From NCBI GenBank assembly GCA_934501535.1, contig CAKSUM010000001.1, positions 186,001 to 250,000 on the forward strand: a DNA stretch of 64,000 nucleotides. Reading direction: 5' to 3'. The stretch comes from an uncultured Clostridia bacterium (GTDB taxonomy: Bacteria > Bacillota > Clostridia > UBA1381). Position 1 is the stretch's first letter, and each line of letters opens with the position of its first letter. Below the pieces are notes generated by a model that saw only the letters and a program-made list of their open reading frames with translations, did no database searches and had not been told where the DNA came from. Made by a program: the position numbers and the translations under genes. This document shows, piece by piece, positions 16,241 to 25,192 of this stretch.

Positions 16241-19231
16241 TTATTCAGCATATGAAGGCGCAGCAAACGTATTCTGCCCCGGCGTACCGGTCAGTATCGG
16301 GAACGGATATTTACCGCGGCGCTGCACCGACCAGATGCTGTCATTGTCCAAGCCGCTGCTCCAGCCGAGAAGCCCGCCGTTTTCCAGCGGATTACAGTAG
16401 AAACTGATATTTTTCAGAGCCGACAGCGAGCGCAGCATACCGTTATTTTCACTTTCGGTTATTTTTTCGGAATTAATCCTAATCCTTTCGCAGCTGTAAT
16501 TATCGCTCAGTTCACTTTCCTCAAACGCGCCGGCTATCCCCCCTGCCGCAGCGGAATTAATGCGCGGACAAAGCGAAACATTCTGCATAATAAACCCTTG
16601 TTCCGAATAACCGCATATTCCGCCTGCAAAGCTGTCCTGTCCGTCTGCCGAAACATACGCACACGAGTAAGTATTCTGAATATTTGTCCCGGAAGCATAT
16701 CCGCATATTCCTGCCGCATATGCTTTTTCCGCCGTAACATTGTATTTTCCTGCCGAAAAACAATTGTACACCACGCTGCTTTCCGCCGTGCCGCATATTC
16801 CCCCGGAGGACGAATAACTGCCCTCGGCATTTATACTGCCGTTAAAGCTGCATTTATAAAACTGCGTTCCCGACGAAATTCCGCATATTCCGCCGATATA
16901 TGAGTCTGATTTTTTTATATTTATCTGCGCGTCCGAAAAGCTTTCTATTATATATCCTCCCGCATCGCAGCCGCTTATTCCGCCGGCAACCGAATTTTCT
17001 CCGCTCACGTCTATGCGCCCGGAATAAGAACAGCCCGTTATGACTCCGCTGTTATCACTGCAAATTCCGCCGGCAATCGAATTGTCGCTTGACTGGGTAA
17101 TATCGCAGGTCACGCTGCAATTTATAATCTGACCGTTGTTCTGCCCGGCAATTATTCCGACAGAACCGGCTTTCTGTGTTTTCATCACACCTTCAACGGT
17201 ACAGTTTTCAATAAATCCATAGTTGCATGCTGCAATAACCGCACCGTTCTCGCTCGGATTTGCCGAAACATTGCGCAGATTTAAATTGCGCACGGTTCCT
17301 CCGGATATGTTTGAAAAAAATCCGCTCTCACCGTTCAGCTCCAGACCGTAAATTGTGTATCCGTTTCCGTCCAGCGTTCCCGAAAACCCCACCAGTCCGC
17401 AGACGGTTTTCCACGGCAGTTTCATATAAATATTGTTTCCGAGAATATAATGTCCGCCGCTGTTTTTTCCCAGCTCATAAAGTCCGTCCGCATCGTTTAT
17501 GACTTTCGGGAAGTATACGCTTTCGCCCATGGCAAGCTCAGGCTGTGCACACGCTTTCGGATACACAAGTCTGAAGCCGTTGTCAGCTTGCTTCCATTTA
17601 TTTTTGCTCCAGCCTATTTTCCGGTAAAATTCAATATCGGTAAAGCTTTCCCACGGCGTATTGATACCGTTTTGCGAATATCTGCTTTCTATTTCCGCGG
17701 CGGCATTGGAGTCTGTGCGTTCAAAAGCATAATTGTCAACCGTTATTCCGTCCTCGCGGTTTGCGGCAATCCGTCCGCCGTTTTTTGTCATTGAATTGTA
17801 CACCGTCATATTTATCGCCGCACAGCCGGATATTTTGCCGCCGTTGTTCGTTCCCGCCACGCCGCCGGCATACATATCGGTAGTTATCGATTGACACGCC
17901 GTAAGGCACGAGCTGATACTTTCATAATTCTGCCCGGCGATACCCCCGGCGTATGCTCCGGCAGTAACTTCGGTCACAGCCGACAGGCAATCGGAAACCG
18001 TTCCGTAATTCAAGCCGCATATTCCGCCGCTGTTGCTCGTTTTTGCACTGACATTACCCGTGACAACACATTCTTTAATTGTGCCGCCGTCATTTATCCC
18101 GGCAATAATGCCGACATTCTTTTTTGCACTTATCTGCGCGTCCACCGTAAGATTTTTCACAGTTCCGCCGCGCAAGGTTCCGAACAAACCGATATTTTCA
18201 TCATTTGACTCGATTTCCAATCCGTATATCCGGCAGCCGTTCCCGTCCAGCGTCCCCGAAAATTCAGCTATAGCCGACATTCTGCCGGCGTCTATGTCAT
18301 TGCCGAGAATGTAAGCTTTATCCGGATAATCGCAAATCTGTTCAAGCTGACTGCGGCTGTATATAACATACGGATTTTCCGCCGTTCCGCTGCCCGATGA
18401 AAACGTAAACGGCGCGGCGCCCTTAATTACCGCAGTTCTGCTTACTCCGTTATTTGTTACCGCTTTTAAATAAATGTCATACCGTTTGCTCATATTTACA
18501 ACAATGTTGGCAGTAACTGCCGTATCGCTTGCCGGCACAGCACACAAAACAGTATCCGTTTCGGCTTCGGTTCCGCCGGCATCGGAAATTCCATAATACA
18601 CCGTGCACGGCATACTGGTTTCAAGCTCTATAGACAAATTGTTAAACACGCCTTTTTCCGCTATCCTCGGTCCTGCGCCGGTGAAATGTATACGTTTCTC
18701 ATCATTTTCCTTATATTTATACAAAAGCTCAATAATTTCGCCTTTCGTTACGCAATGCTGCGGATTATTAAGCTTCCAGCCGGTAAAAAGCGCATTTTCG
18801 AGAGCATACGCATAATATTTGCGTGCATACGGCACAACGTTTTCAAGTCCGTCCGGATTTGCATATGCCTCATAATATCTGCCTATAATTGTCACGGTAT
18901 CTTCACATGTTATAGGCTCATACGGGTGCACCTTTCCGTCCTCATATCCGAAAAGCATTCCGTTCGCGGCGGCAGCCGCAATACTTTGCGAAAACCAGTC
19001 GCTGTCCGAAACATCTTCAAATACATTGACGCCCCCGGACAGCCCGAAAAAGCGCTCTGCCATAGCCGCAAACTCCGCTCTCGACGCCTGCTTTCCGCCG
19101 TCGAAATTCCCCGTTTCATCACCGAAAATAACGCCGTCGGAATATGCGCGCGCAATGTAGTCCTCATTTTCCGCCAGCGCCGTCTGCGCGGAGAGTACAA
19201 AAATTATCAGCATTATTAAAATTTTTTTCAT
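16241..19231 (-). CDS. SLH-anchored GLUG-repeat beta-helix surface protein (adhesin-like)
   Basis: A 996-residue secreted protein. After a signal peptide (1-20) come three SLH repeats (about 25-175), a beta-sandwich domain (about 178-275), then two long right-handed beta-helix sections made of GLUG-type repeats (about 285-520 and 570-960). The repeats show GTLDGNGCRIYGL, NVGIIAGIND, SGGICGLNYGTVSDC and many GGICG units. Proteins of this build bind to the wall through SLH and project a repetitive fibre used in adhesion; no catalytic motif is visible. It starts 15 bases after the cardiolipin synthase stop and may be the last gene of a VanZ-Cls-adhesin operon. Confidence 0.87.
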   Translation of the reverse strand: MKKILIMLIIFVLSAQTALAENEDYIARAYSDGVIFGDETGNFDGGKQASRAEFAAMAERFFGLSGGVNVFEDVSDSDWFSQSIAAAAANGMLFGYEDGKVHPYEPITCEDTVTIIGRYYEAYANPDGLENVVPYARKYYAYALENALFTGWKLNNPQHCVTKGEIIELLYKYKENDEKRIHFTGAGPRIAEKGVFNNLSIELETSMPCTVYYGISDAGGTEAETDTVLCAVPASDTAVTANIVVNMSKRYDIYLKAVTNNGVSRTAVIKGAAPFTFSSGSGTAENPYVIYSRSQLEQICDYPDKAYILGNDIDAGRMSAIAEFSGTLDGNGCRIYGLEIESNDENIGLFGTLRGGTVKNLTVDAQISAKKNVGIIAGINDGGTIKECVVTGNVSAKTSNSGGICGLNYGTVSDCLSAVTEVTAGAYAGGIAGQNYESISSCLTACQSITTDMYAGGVAGTNNGGKISGCAAINMTVYNSMTKNGGRIAANREDGITVDNYAFERTDSNAAAEIESRYSQNGINTPWESFTDIEFYRKIGWSKNKWKQADNGFRLVYPKACAQPELAMGESVYFPKVINDADGLYELGKNSGGHYILGNNIYMKLPWKTVCGLVGFSGTLDGNGYTIYGLELNGESGFFSNISGGTVRNLNLRNVSANPSENGAVIAACNYGFIENCTVEGVMKTQKAGSVGIIAGQNNGQIINCSVTCDITQSSDNSIAGGICSDNSGVITGCSYSGRIDVSGENSVAGGISGCDAGGYIIESFSDAQINIKKSDSYIGGICGISSGTQFYKCSFNGSINAEGSYSSSGGICGTAESSVVYNCFSAGKYNVTAEKAYAAGICGYASGTNIQNTYSCAYVSADGQDSFAGGICGYSEQGFIMQNVSLCPRINSAAAGGIAGAFEESELSDNYSCERIRINSEKITESENNGMLRSLSALKNISFYCNPLENGGLLGWSSGLDNDSIWSVQRRGKYPFPILTGTPGQNTFAAPSYAE

Positions 19232-19246
19232 CTCCGCCGCTCCTTT

Positions 19247-20665
19247 CTACATTATTGGCGAAAACAGTCTGAAAAAGCCTTCCTTAACCATCCTTACAAA
19301 TCCGCGTTTTTTGTATTCCTCCATCGTAAGCTCGCGGCATGCCATCATGTCATTTTTAAAAATACGGCAGCTTTCCGACGCTTTTTCTACGCTGTATATA
19401 AATGCATTTACTTCAAACAGCAGCTGAAAACTGCGTATGTCTATATTTGCAGAACCCACCGTCATGATTTTATCGTCCACCGTAATCGTTTTGGAATGTA
19501 TAAAACCGGGATACAAATACACCTTGACCCCGGCGTCCAGAAGCTCTCCCGCATAGGACATAGTTGTATGATACACATACTTCTTGTCCGGTATTCCCGG
19601 AATCATCACGCGCACGTCCACATCGGACTGAGCCGCCGTTTGGATAGCCGTCAGAAACGCCTGATCCGGCACGAAATACGGCGTCTGGATATAAATGTAC
19701 TTTTTGGCGGCGTATATCATTTTTATCATGCCGCACTTAATTTCCTCGTCCTTTGAATCGGGGCCGGAAGCAACAATCTGCATAGGTGTTTCGGCGCATT
19801 GCATTGGCACCTCGCTGCGCTTTACCGGCAGCTCCTTTCCGGTAGAAAATTCCCAGTCCATTGCAAAACAGCGCTGAACATATTCAACCGCCTCGCCCTC
19901 AATCCTGATGTGCGTGTCGCGCCAGTTCAGCTTGCGGCGCGGTGCGCGGTTCATGTATTCATCACCGATATTCATTCCGCCCAGATACGCGGCTTTATCA
20001 TCTATAACGGCAATCTTTCTGTGATTTCTGTGATTTATCTTCGACAGGGAAAAAATCTGTACAGGGAAAAACTCCGCAACCTCGCTGCCCTCAACCTCGC
20101 GCAAACGGTTGAACAGACGCCTCGGGGTCAGTATCGAGCCAAACCCGTCATACATAAGCCGCACCTTTACTCCCTGACGAGCTTTTTCACACAAAAGGTC
20201 AATCAGTTCATTCCCTATTTTATCGTTTCTTATGATAAAGTACAAAAGATTTATACTTTCCTTTGCTCCGCGTATATCCTCAAACAACCTTTTGTACTTG
20301 TCCGCAGCGTTTGTGAATATATCCACATTGTTATATTCCGTATAGACAAAACTGTTGTTCAGAAAATAATTTACAAGCTCGGAATACGGCCGATTTGCTA
20401 TATCCGGGCTTTTAATAAGCTGTTTTTGCCGCTCCAGCAGATATTTTTCGTTCATTTCCAGTTTGAGCATGTATCTTCTCCGCGTATATGACCTTATGCC
20501 TACACCGAAAATCAGAAAAATTATTCCGCCTACCGCGGGCAAAAGTATAAGACACATAATCCATGCCATCGATGCAATCGGATTGCGTTTCTGAAAACAT
20601 ACTATGGTTATAATTATAACAAAATTCAGCAAATACGCAAGCCATATAAAATCCGCAGCATTCAT
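19247..20665 (-). CDS. cls: Cardiolipin synthase (phospholipase D superfamily)
   Basis: This 472-residue membrane enzyme has two N-terminal transmembrane helices (about 5-25 and 35-57) and two phospholipase D catalytic motifs, HRKIAVIDDKAAYLGG (first HxKxxxxD) and HSKTITVDDKIMTVGSAN (second). It joins two phosphatidylglycerols to make cardiolipin and glycerol. The ATG follows AAAGGGG. It is 6 bases downstream of the VanZ gene and 15 bases upstream of the SLH adhesin, so the three are probably co-transcribed. Length and motif spacing match the ClsA type of Firmicutes. Confidence 0.94.
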   Translation of the reverse strand: MNAADFIWLAYLLNFVIIITIVCFQKRNPIASMAWIMCLILLPAVGGIIFLIFGVGIRSYTRRRYMLKLEMNEKYLLERQKQLIKSPDIANRPYSELVNYFLNNSFVYTEYNNVDIFTNAADKYKRLFEDIRGAKESINLLYFIIRNDKIGNELIDLLCEKARQGVKVRLMYDGFGSILTPRRLFNRLREVEGSEVAEFFPVQIFSLSKINHRNHRKIAVIDDKAAYLGGMNIGDEYMNRAPRRKLNWRDTHIRIEGEAVEYVQRCFAMDWEFSTGKELPVKRSEVPMQCAETPMQIVASGPDSKDEEIKCGMIKMIYAAKKYIYIQTPYFVPDQAFLTAIQTAAQSDVDVRVMIPGIPDKKYVYHTTMSYAGELLDAGVKVYLYPGFIHSKTITVDDKIMTVGSANIDIRSFQLLFEVNAFIYSVEKASESCRIFKNDMMACRELTMEEYKKRGFVRMVKEGFFRLFSPIM

Positions 20666-20671
20666 AAAGCG

Positions 20672-21100
20672 CTACCCCTTTCTGAATTTATACGAAAATC
20701 CCATAATTGCCGTGCCGATAACAGTGCCGGCAAAATCTATAAATACATCTTGCAGCATGCTGCCCCTCCCGGGTGTAAAATATTGAATATACTCATCACA
20801 GCACGCGGTAAAAAGTCCCAGAAACAATATGTATATTATCCTCCTGCGGTACGGCATACCGAAGCATGCGGCAATGAGTATGCCCTGAAGTGTAAATTCC
20901 GCAACATGAGCGGTTTTTCTCACAATATTCTCAAGGGTATCCCGTTCCGCCGAACCCCCAAAACACGAAATAAGCCTGGACAGCAATGCCGTAAATCTTC
21001 CGCTCGAAACGGAGGAAACCTCCGCAGTCTGTATCGAATTGCTGAAAATCCATAATGTAGCCAAAACTGCCGCTATTATAAACGGTATTCTCTTTTTCAC
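20672..21100 (-). CDS. VanZ-like membrane protein
   Basis: This 142-residue protein with four hydrophobic segments shows the VanZ-like motifs RKTAHVAEF and DEYIQYFTPGRGSMLQDVFID, ending in the DxxxDxxG-type pattern of the family. VanZ proteins give low-level teicoplanin resistance; many chromosomal members probably act in envelope lipid or glycan processes. The start is a GTG 6 bases after GGGAG. It is the first gene of the operon with cls, behind a strong promoter. The link with cardiolipin synthase suggests a membrane-stress role, which is inference. Confidence 0.85.
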   Translation of the reverse strand: MKKRIPFIIAAVLATLWIFSNSIQTAEVSSVSSGRFTALLSRLISCFGGSAERDTLENIVRKTAHVAEFTLQGILIAACFGMPYRRRIIYILFLGLFTACCDEYIQYFTPGRGSMLQDVFIDFAGTVIGTAIMGFSYKFRKG

Positions 21101-21163
21101 TTTTTTCTCCCATCTGCACGGAACTTGTGCCGCCGTGCAATTTCCCGATTGTATTATGCGTAA

Positions 21164-21178
21164 TGCGGCATTGCCGCA
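21164..21178. repeat. Hairpin in the 5' untranslated region of vanZ-cls
   Basis: TGCGGCA-TTGCCGCA is a near-continuous palindrome between the promoter and the VanZ start codon. It may stabilise or regulate the mRNA. Confidence 0.4.
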
Positions 21179-21198
21179 AAATGCTTATCCTCCAGAAT

Positions 21199-21227
21199 AT
21201 TATAACACTTTTTTTATTATTGTTCAA
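21199..21227 (-). promoter_or_regulatory. Promoter of the VanZ-cls operon
   Basis: On the minus strand TTGAAC (21227-21222), 17 bases, TATAAT (21204-21199). Confidence 0.65.
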
Positions 21228-21297
21228 CTGTAAATTTCATCAAAATTGAAATTGCCGTCACATTATACGAAATCCGCTGCATTATAAATCAGAGCAG

Positions 21298-22023
21298 TCA
21301 GGTATCCTTCTCCTCCCACGGCAGTTTTTTATCACAGATTATTAAATCGACATCATTTTTATCGCATAATTTGAACGTTTTTTTAAGTCCCAGCTTTGAT
21401 GAATCGCACAGAAAAATCTTTTTTTCCGCACGTGAAAGCATTATTTTTCTTAAAGCCGTTTCCTCCTCGGACGCATCGCTTATTTCGCCGTCATCGGAGA
21501 TTGCCTGGCTCGAAAAGAAACAAAGGTCCGCATTTATGCTGCTGACATAATTTTCGACTGCACTTCCCACGAAAATATTGCTTTGACTGTCAAAGAAACC
21601 GCCCGTACAGTACAGCTTTATCCCGGGATGTATGCACTCCGAAAATATTAAATGGTTATTTGTAATTATTTTCAGGTTTTTGAAATCTTTGGTATATTTA
21701 ATAATTCTCCTTACGGTTGACGAGCCGTCCATTATAATAACGGCGCCGTCAAAAATCTGTTTCGCCGCTGTTTTTGCAATTTCATCTTTTACCGAAACAT
21801 TGGACGAATCGCGCAGACTTATAGGCAAAACGTCATTTGCGCAGCCCGACAGGGCAACTCCGCCGTACAGCTGATTAACATATCCTTTTTGTTCCAGAAC
21901 TTTAATGTCGCGTCTTACCGACGATTCGCTCGCCCATACAATTTTCGCAAGTTCTTTTACCGTCGAAAATTTATTTTTTTTCAAATAATTTAAAACAGCC
22001 TGCTGCCTTTCATATATAATCAT
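21298..22023 (-). CDS. DeoR-family transcriptional regulator
   Basis: About 241 residues. The N-terminal winged helix has the DeoR signature (YERQQAVLNYLKKNKFSTVKELAKIVWASESSVRRDIKVLE, residues about 3-45). The C-terminal DeoRC sugar-phosphate-sensing domain has DGAVIIMDGSSTV, NNHLIFSE and the C-terminal ICDKKLPWE. Such regulators usually repress carbohydrate or polyol genes and respond to a phosphorylated intermediate. The ATG at 22023 follows GGGGAG; the upstream frame lacks a ribosome site. It is divergent from a glycerol-3-phosphate-dehydrogenase-like gene, and TTTTCAAAC repeats lie in the shared intergenic region. Confidence 0.9.
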   Translation of the reverse strand: MIIYERQQAVLNYLKKNKFSTVKELAKIVWASESSVRRDIKVLEQKGYVNQLYGGVALSGCANDVLPISLRDSSNVSVKDEIAKTAAKQIFDGAVIIMDGSSTVRRIIKYTKDFKNLKIITNNHLIFSECIHPGIKLYCTGGFFDSQSNIFVGSAVENYVSSINADLCFFSSQAISDDGEISDASEEETALRKIMLSRAEKKIFLCDSSKLGLKKTFKLCDKNDVDLIICDKKLPWEEKDT

Positions 22024-22044
22024 AACATTCTCCCCGGTGAAAAA

Positions 22045-22140
22045 GTTTGAAAAGAATTTCAATATCCGTTTCAACACTTGACTTATGTATATAACTTTAA
22101 TATAATTATATCATGTTTTCCAAACATTTTCAAACATTTT
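22045..22140. promoter_or_regulatory. Divergent control region with TTTTCAAAC operator repeats
   Basis: The word TTTTCAAAC occurs on the minus strand at 22053-22045, and on the plus strand as TTTTCCAAACA (22116-22126) and TTTTCAAACA (22127-22136), the last two forming a tandem CAAACATTTT repeat. The plus-strand promoter TTGACT (22078-22083), 17 bases, TATAAT (22101-22106) lies between them. These are likely DeoR sites. Confidence 0.6.
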
Positions 22141-22167
22141 TATAAATTTTCAAAAGGAGATGTAAAA

Positions 22168-23217
22168 ATGGCAATAATAACAATTGTCGGAGCCGGAATG
22201 ATGGGCAGTGCACTTGCCTTTCCCGCAAGAGAAAATCAAAATGAGGTAAGAGTAGTAGGTACACATCTTGATCGGGATATTATAAATTCATGTATTAAAA
22301 GCAACAGACACCCCAAGTTTGAGAAAGATTTTCCGGTGGGCATAAAATTTTATCAAATCGAAGAACTTTCCGAAGCGTTAAACGGCACTGATATCGTAAT
22401 AGGAGGAGTCAGCAGTTTTGGCGTGGATTGGTTTGCGGATAAGGTACTTCCGGAAATTCCCGACGATACACCTGTTCTGACGGTTACAAAAGGTCTTATG
22501 GATACGGCTGACGGAAAACTTCTGACTTATCCCGATGTCTGGAAACAAAAGCTTGAGTCAATAGGCAAAAAACTTTCACTTAATGCGATAGGCGGTCCTT
22601 GTACAAGCTACGAGCTTGTGGCACATGACCAGACAGAGGTTTCGTTCTGCGGAGATGACATAGAAATTCTTGCATATCTTAAAAAGCTTATGCAGACAGA
22701 CTATTATCACATCAGCATTACAACCGATGTTACGGGAATTGAAAGCGCTGTTGCCCTGAAAAACGGCTATGCGCTCGGAATTGCACTTACAATCGGGTTA
22801 AATCAAAAAATTTTCCAAAATGATGTGCTGCATTTCAATTCGCAGGCAGCTGTTTTCGGACAGGCAACAAAGGAAATGTACAGACTTTTGCAGTTCCAGA
22901 ATGCGCTGAGTCTGAATAATCTGTGCGTCGGCGCAGGCGATTTATATGTTACGGTATACGGCGGCAGAACCAGACTCGTAGGTATTCTCCTCGGCAAGGG
23001 TCTAAAAATCGACGAAGCCAAAGCGGAATTAAACGGCGTAACCCTTGAATCACTCGTTGTTGCAGAAAGAGTAGCAAGGGCAGTAAAAATCAACATCGAA
23101 AAAGGAATATTAAACAGAGAAGATTTTCCGCTGCTTCTGCACATCGATGAGATATTATCGAAAAAGTCGGACGTAAATATTCCGTGGGAAAAGTTTACAT
23201 ATACAGAAGTGATTTGA
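22168..23217 (+). CDS. NAD(P)-dependent glycerol-3-phosphate dehydrogenase-like oxidoreductase
   Basis: A 349-residue protein with an N-terminal Rossmann fold (IVGAGMMGSALAFPARE) and the glycerol-3-phosphate dehydrogenase pattern: TKGLMDTADGKL, IGGPCTSYELVA and a catalytic-lysine segment ESAVALKNGYALG. It differs from housekeeping GpsA in several motif residues (GGPC instead of SGPS), and it is paired with a DeoR regulator, so it may act on another polyol phosphate. The ATG at 22168 follows AAAAGGAG; the frame is open further upstream but without a ribosome site. A terminator follows. I give no gene symbol because the substrate is uncertain. Confidence 0.82.
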   Translation: MAIITIVGAGMMGSALAFPARENQNEVRVVGTHLDRDIINSCIKSNRHPKFEKDFPVGIKFYQIEELSEALNGTDIVIGGVSSFGVDWFADKVLPEIPDDTPVLTVTKGLMDTADGKLLTYPDVWKQKLESIGKKLSLNAIGGPCTSYELVAHDQTEVSFCGDDIEILAYLKKLMQTDYYHISITTDVTGIESAVALKNGYALGIALTIGLNQKIFQNDVLHFNSQAAVFGQATKEMYRLLQFQNALSLNNLCVGAGDLYVTVYGGRTRLVGILLGKGLKIDEAKAELNGVTLESLVVAERVARAVKINIEKGILNREDFPLLLHIDEILSKKSDVNIPWEKFTYTEVI

Positions 23218-23243
23218 GTGAAAATCAATTAAAAATAATGTAT

Positions 23244-23273
23244 AAAAAAAGTTGCCTCAAGGCAGCTTTTTTT
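23244..23273. terminator. Bidirectional terminator
   Basis: AAAAAAGTTGCCT-ca-AGGCAGCTTTTTTT, a stem with one G-T pair between A and T runs, lies between two convergent genes. Confidence 0.85.
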
Positions 23274-23304
23274 GATACTGACAAAATCAACATGAATACA
23301 CACA

Positions 23305-24213
23305 TCATGTCTTTGCAGAATTACCCAAAACTATTCCGGACGATATTAGTATAACTGCTGTCAGATACTGCGGTTTAAATATGTTCTCACCAAGCAGAAC
23401 CGCGCTGAATATACATGCGAAAAGCGGCTCGGCAAATTTGATAATAAACAATCTCGACAAATCAGCCGTACGCTGAGTATAGTAAAACACGGTGTAACCC
23501 ACTATCGATGCCGTGCAGATATACAAAAACACAAACGTTGCACGAGCGTTGAACACGGGTATTTTTCCTCCCATTGCCAGCGAAATGACAAGCAGTACGG
23601 CACCGCCGAAAAACTGCGAAATACCGGTTATCCAAAACGGTGAAGTTCCTTTTACGCTGCTGCCGCTTATTATCATTGAAATCACCGTGCAAACCGACGC
23701 TGCAATAATCAATATATCGCCCGAAGAAAATCCGCGGAACGAAGTCCCGGTATTTATGGTAATTATACCGCCGAAGCCCACCAGCGCACCGATTATTTTA
23801 GTCACCGAAAATTTCTCGCCCTTTACAAACAGAAATGAAAAACAAGCAAACAAAAGCGGCGCAAGCTGTTTTAAAATCGCTGTTTTTGAGCTGTCTGTTT
23901 TTGACAGCCCCACATATGTAAAGCCGTAATGCAGCACAATAGCAAATATCCCCATTATGCATATATTCAGGATATTGCGCATTTGCGGTTTTGCTATTTT
24001 TACCTTTGAAACGCGTGCGCCGATGCATACAATTATACCGCACACAACAAATCTCATCGCGGCAAACATTAAAATATCGGCAACATTATCGGTATTAATG
24101 TTAAAAACCCTGTAGCCTATCTTTATGCACGGAAACAGCGAACCCCAAAGCATCATCGTAATCAGCGGAAGAATTATATTTAATACGGTCTGATTTTCAC
24201 TTAATTTTCGCAC
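23305..24213 (-). CDS. EamA/DMT-family transporter
   Basis: A 302-residue protein with about ten transmembrane helices in two EamA repeats. MLWGSLFPCIKIGYRVF opens the first repeat, and SIVGYTVFYYTQRTADLSRLFIIKFAEPLFACIFSAVLLGE is the typical second-repeat segment. Drug/metabolite transporters of this type move amino acids, organic acids or metabolites across the membrane. It is the last gene of the seven-gene catabolic operon. Its GTG start at 24213 overlaps the end of the quinone oxidoreductase gene by 13 bases. It may import or export the operon's substrate or a by-product. Confidence 0.88.
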   Translation of the reverse strand: MRKLSENQTVLNIILPLITMMLWGSLFPCIKIGYRVFNINTDNVADILMFAAMRFVVCGIIVCIGARVSKVKIAKPQMRNILNICIMGIFAIVLHYGFTYVGLSKTDSSKTAILKQLAPLLFACFSFLFVKGEKFSVTKIIGALVGFGGIITINTGTSFRGFSSGDILIIAASVCTVISMIISGSSVKGTSPFWITGISQFFGGAVLLVISLAMGGKIPVFNARATFVFLYICTASIVGYTVFYYTQRTADLSRLFIIKFAEPLFACIFSAVLLGENIFKPQYLTAVILISSGIVLGNSAKT

Positions 24214-25190
24214 ACTCTGAGTACTACCTTTCCCACATTTTCGCCGTTTTCCAAAATTGCATGAGCGTCTGCCGCATTTTCAACAGGCAGCACCTTATAC
24301 ACAGACGGCTTTATCTCACCGCTTTCAAGCTTCGGCCAAAGCTTTTCGGTCAATTCTTTCAGAAGCTGTGACTTTTCTTCAGATGAACGTTTTCTGAGCA
24401 TGCTGCCGACAATATGCAGACCCTTGGTGAGTATCGGGCGCAATTTTATATTCGTTTCCGTCCCGGCAAGGGTTGAGATAATGACCCAATATCCCCCCTC
24501 TGCCATATAAGGCAAACATTCCCCGAGCTCTTCTCCGCAAAGACAGTCCATCGCCATATTTACCGGACGTCCGTTTTCTTCTTCGGTTTTTAAGACTTCA
24601 TGCACGCTTTGCTTTGACGAATTAATGATAATATCCGCGCCGAGGTTTTTGATTTTATCTGCAATTTCGTCCGCCAAAACAGACGTAATCACCCTTGCGC
24701 CGAATGTTTTTGCCATGGGTATTGCAACCGAAGCAAGACCCGATGCTCCGGCAGGAATAAATGCAGTTTGTCCCTTTTGCAAATGACCTTCATAAAATAA
24801 ATTCAGGTAGCATGTAGCGTACGCCTCGGGCAGCGACGCGGCTTCTTCAAAGGAAAGATTTTTCGGCATACTCATCACCATTCCGTAAGGTGCGCAAACA
24901 AATTCCGCATATCCGCCGCCTCCGAGCAGCGCGCATACTTTATCGCCGATTTTTTTGCCGCTCTCCCTTTTTGCCTTATCCCCCATATCCTCAATCACGC
25001 CGGAAACCTCAAGCCCCGGCCATTGCGGCCAGCCTTTTGGTGAGGGATATGTTCCCTTTCTTTGCAGCAAATCCGCACGGTTAAGCGCTGCGGCATATAT
25101 CTTTATCAGGATTTCATCATCTTTGGGAGTCGGTTTTTCAACCTCGCTCCAAACAAGGTTTTTATTTTCATCAACAAGCATCGCTTTCAT
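24201..25190 (-). CDS. Zinc-independent NAD(P)H:quinone oxidoreductase (MDR superfamily)
   Basis: A 329-residue medium-chain dehydrogenase of the quinone oxidoreductase / PIG3 type. N-terminal features are NRADLLQRKGTYPSP and WPGLEVSGVI; the NADP fold has IPAGASGLASVAIPMAK. The catalytic-zinc ligands of alcohol dehydrogenases are absent. It reduces quinones or enones with NADPH. The start at 25190 follows AAGGAAG, and the gene starts 2 bases after the SDR stop. In this operon it could act on an unsaturated carbonyl made by dehydration, which is inference. Confidence 0.87.
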   Translation of the reverse strand: MKAMLVDENKNLVWSEVEKPTPKDDEILIKIYAAALNRADLLQRKGTYPSPKGWPQWPGLEVSGVIEDMGDKAKRESGKKIGDKVCALLGGGGYAEFVCAPYGMVMSMPKNLSFEEAASLPEAYATCYLNLFYEGHLQKGQTAFIPAGASGLASVAIPMAKTFGARVITSVLADEIADKIKNLGADIIINSSKQSVHEVLKTEEENGRPVNMAMDCLCGEELGECLPYMAEGGYWVIISTLAGTETNIKLRPILTKGLHIVGSMLRKRSSEEKSQLLKELTEKLWPKLESGEIKPSVYKVLPVENAADAHAILENGENVGKVVLRVCEN

Positions 25191-25192
25191 AA

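Noticed and set aside
16500..18100. Repeated CCGCATATTCCGCC-type words that look like a repeat or CRISPR array
   Set aside because: They are the codons of the GGICG turns in the GLUG repeats of the surface protein. The spacing is irregular, there are no unique equal-length spacers, and the frame is open throughout.
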